A DNA stretch of 7,726 nucleotides, taken from NCBI GenBank assembly GCA_036825755.1, contig DAISXR010000141.1, positions 1 through 7,726 of the forward strand, read 5' to 3'. The notes under the pieces are model-generated. The model ran no database searches, had not been told where the DNA came from, and was given only the letters and a program-made list of their open reading frames with translations. The translations under genes and the position numbers were made by a program. Of this stretch, positions 6,427 through 7,726 are shown piece by piece (within the stretch, counting starts at the first letter, position 1; every line of letters begins with the position of its first letter). Source of the DNA: JAJFTV01 sp036825755. GTDB taxonomy: Bacteria > Chloroflexota > Anaerolineae > Anaerolineales > Anaerolineaceae.

Positions 6427-6526
6427 NNNNNNNNNNNNNNNNNNNNNNNNNNNNNNNNNNNNNNNNNNNNNNNNNNNNNNNNNNNNNNNNNNNNNNNNNN
6501 NNNNNNNNNNNNNNNNNNNNNNNNNN
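6427..6526. other. Assembly gap of exactly 100 N
   Basis: A run of exactly 100 N is the usual placeholder for a gap of unknown length. The true distance, and whether the two sides really adjoin, are unknown. It removes the start and promoter of the Met-rich gene. The 58 bases between the gap and the tRNA promoter (6527-6584) show no supportable gene. Confidence 0.97.
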
Positions 6527-6584
6527 GGTCCGGTACAGGTTTTTGTGTCGCAACAGGCGAATCATCCGGCTTAAGCAGATTTCC

Positions 6585-6612
6585 TTGACTGATTTGGTGC
6601 TTTGCGTACAAT
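6585..6612 (+). promoter_or_regulatory. Sigma-70-type promoter of the tRNA-Leu gene
   Basis: TTGACT (6585-6590) and TACAAT (6607-6612) each match the consensus at five of six bases, with a 16-base spacer. The expected transcript start near 6619 lies just before the mature tRNA end at 6625, as usual for a single tRNA unit. Confidence 0.8.
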
Positions 6613-6624
6613 TAGGAGTATCGT

Positions 6625-6708
6625 GGGGCGGTGGCGGAATCGGCAGACGCAACGGACTTAAAATCCGTCGATGGAGACATCGTGTGGGTTCGACCCCCAC
6701 CCGCCCTA
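6625..6708 (+). tRNA. tRNA-Leu (anticodon UAA)
   Basis: This is a class II tRNA of 84 bases that folds completely. The acceptor stem pairs 6625-6631 with 6701-6707, with G-U as the first pair and G-C pairs after it. U8 is 6632. The D stem pairs GCG (6634-6636) with CGC (6648-6650), with GG in the loop. The anticodon stem pairs 6652-6656 with 6664-6668, with loop CTTAAAA and anticodon TAA at 6659-6661. The long variable arm pairs CGATG with CATCG around GAGA. The T stem pairs GTGGG with CCCAC around TTCGACC. Discriminator A73 at 6708 is a leucine identity base. The following bases are CAG, so CCA is not encoded and must be added. It has its own promoter and terminator. Confidence 0.96.
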
Positions 6709-6720
6709 CAGTGAATAGCG

Positions 6721-6752
6721 TCCTCCCAGGTTTGTTCCGGGAGGATTTTTTA
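6721..6752 (+). terminator. Rho-independent terminator of tRNA-Leu
   Basis: TCCTCCC (6721-6727) pairs with GGGAGGA (6739-6745). Two more inner G-C pairs form (6729-6730 with 6737-6738), with A6728 bulged and a TTTGTT loop. Six T bases follow at 6746-6751. It starts 12 bases after the tRNA 3' end. Confidence 0.92.
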
Positions 6753-6919
6753 TACCTCCTTACCCTTTCATTTTTGCAAGGTCTTCTTTATGGCTCTTTT
6801 CTGTGTTTCGCCACAATCCTGCTTTATCATTTGACCGGATTTCACATTATCTCATTACCAGTTGCAGCATAATCTATGGGGGAAGACCTGTCATGGAGAG
6901 CGTATCAACGCTTCTTTAC

Positions 6920-6927
6920 AGGAAAGG
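6920..6927 (+). promoter_or_regulatory. Ribosome binding site for the 79-residue membrane protein
   Basis: AGGAAAGG ends 6 bases before the ATG at 6934. This supports that ATG over an upstream in-frame ATG at 6862, which lacks a ribosome site and would add 24 polar residues. A CATAAT box at 6868-6873 could be the -10 of this gene, with no good -35. Confidence 0.6.
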
Positions 6928-6933
6928 TTTTGG

Positions 6934-7173
6934 ATGCCCGAGACGAGTTTTATTGGAAATACCTCATTCATCCCCACCATCAGCCACGCAGGTTCCTTAG
7001 CGATCATCGGTATCGCGCTATTACTCGGTTTAATGGTTTATAAAGAAGTACTGCTCGCTCTCAAGGTTGACCGGATGAACGCACCCCGAAAAGCCGGTAA
7101 AATGAATCCCACCCCATTCTTGTTGATCATTGTCCTGATCGCTCTCTCAAAAATTCTGACACTCCTGCACTGA
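6934..7173 (+). CDS. Unrecognised 79-residue two-TM membrane protein
   Basis: I do not recognise a family. From the ATG at 6934 the protein has a short polar N-terminus (1-18), a hydrophobic segment at about 19-41 (SLAIIGIALLLGLMVYKEVL), a basic loop at about 42-58 with several Lys and Arg, and a second hydrophobic segment at about 59-79 that ends almost at the C-terminus. The basic loop suggests a hairpin with both ends outside. The segment lengths and the loop charge fit a real inserted protein, and the ribosome site is good. It lies alone between the tRNA-Leu terminator and a minus-strand gene. A possible weak hairpin downstream pairs CACCTG (7214-7219) with CAGGTG (7233-7238) but has no T-run. 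It could be a small subunit or regulator of a larger membrane complex, but nothing here shows which. Confidence 0.65.
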   Translation: MPETSFIGNTSFIPTISHAGSLAIIGIALLLGLMVYKEVLLALKVDRMNAPRKAGKMNPTPFLLIIVLIALSKILTLLH

Positions 7174-7267
7174 ATATTTGAGTAATAGACAGCCTATTCT
7201 GGCACTGTTCAGTCACCTGAAGCGCCTGATGACAGGTGGATATGGATTCAAGGGGCAGGATTTGGGA

Positions 7268-7301
7268 TAAAAATCGCCTCTCCATTTTGCATGGAGAGGC
7301 G
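7268..7301 (-). terminator. Rho-independent terminator of the amidohydrolase gene
   Basis: CGCCTCTCCAT (7275-7285) and ATGGAGAGGCG (7291-7301) form a perfect 11-bp stem with a 5-base loop. Read on the minus strand, the stem is followed by ATTTTTA (7274-7268), the T-run expected for termination of the gene whose stop is at 7373. On the plus strand no T-run follows. Confidence 0.88.
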
Positions 7302-7372
7302 TTGATGACCAAAGAGGATCGGAAAAAATGACCCGTTATATCCAAATCGATCGAACCACACCAGGCTTACTG

Positions 7373-7726
7373 CTAAAACAGCCAGCGATTGCTCAAAAGC
7401 GTGTTAACCTCTTCTTCGGTGAGCTTCAGCATGGTTCGGATGTTGTTTTCGAACTCATTCGGTTCAAAGATAGGCCAATCTGTGGCAAAGAGAATGTGCT
7501 CCACACCCCAGCGGCGAATTTGGTCGGTGATGTACTGGCATTGCTCGAGGCTGAGGGGGGCTGTGAGGGGTTTGCTGCCATCTGAGATCACCGCGGCCAG
7601 ATCCATTTTACAGTTGTTTTTGTTGAGCAGCGGGTTGGTCTCGTAGCGCTGGATAAAGGTGTCAAATACCTTGATCATGCTGTCACCCAGACCTCCGGAG
7701 CCGAGGTGGGCCATCTGGATCTTCAG
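7373..7726 (-). CDS. Amidohydrolase_2-family metal-dependent hydrolase, C-terminal part (runs off right edge)
   Basis: The last 117 residues of a TIM-barrel metal hydrolase of the amidohydrolase-2 type, the group with aminocarboxymuconate-semialdehyde decarboxylase-like and related hydrolases or decarboxylases. The fragment opens with a strand and metal-site motif MAHLGSGG (His at fragment residue 7). It continues through helices to GVEHILFATDWPIF, whose Asp (fragment residue 83) is the conserved C-terminal metal ligand. It closes with the family's usual ending, here EEEVNTLLSNRWLF. The first two-thirds, including the N-terminal H-x-H, lie outside the window, so the substrate cannot be judged. 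The frame is open to base 7726 with no start needed; the Met at 7714 is internal. A strong terminator follows 72 bases after the stop. Confidence 0.85.
   Translation of the reverse strand: MKIQMAHLGSGGLGDSMIKVFDTFIQRYETNPLLNKNNCKMDLAAVISDGSKPLTAPLSLEQCQYITDQIRRWGVEHILFATDWPIFEPNEFENNIRTMLKLTEEEVNTLLSNRWLF

Noticed and set aside
6527..6611. Minus-strand frame beside the gap that reads as a plausible polar peptide (containing LLKPDDSPVATQKP)
   Set aside because: Only about 85 bases remain, it overlaps the tRNA promoter, and no start, ribosome site or family can be tied to it across the gap.
6122..6700. A single minus-strand reading frame crossing the N run and continuing antisense to the tRNA
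   Set aside because: The gap length is arbitrary, so frames on the two sides cannot be joined, and the upstream part is only the reverse of the tRNA-Leu gene and its promoter.
6625..6752. tRNA-Leu 3' end as an attachment site of an integrated element
   Set aside because: No integrase gene and no direct repeat of the tRNA 3' end are visible in the following kilobase; the tRNA keeps its own terminator undisturbed.
7328..7585. Plus-strand frame near the right edge
   Set aside because: Antisense to the amidohydrolase C-terminus, whose motifs and terminator support the minus strand.

Overview
This looks like a piece of a draft assembly, probably a metagenome bin, because 100 N bases join two contigs at 6427-6526. 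Gene content and style suggest a Chloroflexota bacterium near Anaerolineae. The pointers are a membrane-anchored protein with long Thr-Pro-Thr tracts, moderately high GC with TATAAT-type promoters, and a DUF2680-like Met-rich small protein beside a two-component system. This placement is inference; there is no phylogenetic marker beyond one tRNA.

Layout. (1) Bases 1-861, minus strand: the N-terminal 287 residues of a GH13 oligo-1,6-glucosidase/alpha-glucosidase, running off the left edge. (2) 1021-2079, plus strand: a two-TM protein of unknown function with a surface domain between two Thr/Pro-rich tracts. (3) 2098-3030, minus strand: psuG, pseudouridine-5'-phosphate glycosidase, convergent with the previous gene. 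(4) 3154-3813, plus strand: a PHP-domain metal-dependent phosphoesterase, divergent from psuG and best started at a TTG. (5) 3840-5985, minus strand: an OmpR-type response regulator followed by a membrane histidine kinase, overlapping by 8 bp. (6) About 6000-6121: a non-coding stretch with a perfect 16-bp inverted repeat. (7) 6122-6426, minus strand: the C-terminal part of a small Met/Gly-rich protein cut off by the gap. (8) 6585-6752, plus strand: a complete tRNA-Leu(UAA) unit with promoter, tRNA and terminator. (9) 6934-7173, plus strand: an unrecognised 79-residue two-TM protein. (10) 7268-7726, minus strand: the C-terminal part of an amidohydrolase_2-family metal hydrolase with its terminator, running off the right edge.

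Most of these are unrelated housekeeping or metabolic genes: sugar hydrolysis, pseudouridine catabolism and phosphoester hydrolysis. The one plausible functional module is the cluster at 3840-6426. There a kinase whose extracytoplasmic loop is rich in Met and His lies in line with a small protein whose tail carries the same GMM-type motifs. This suggests a metal- or redox-related envelope sensing system. It is a hypothesis from composition and gene order, not a demonstrated function. I see no CRISPR array, insertion sequence, phage gene or toxin-antitoxin pair in the window.
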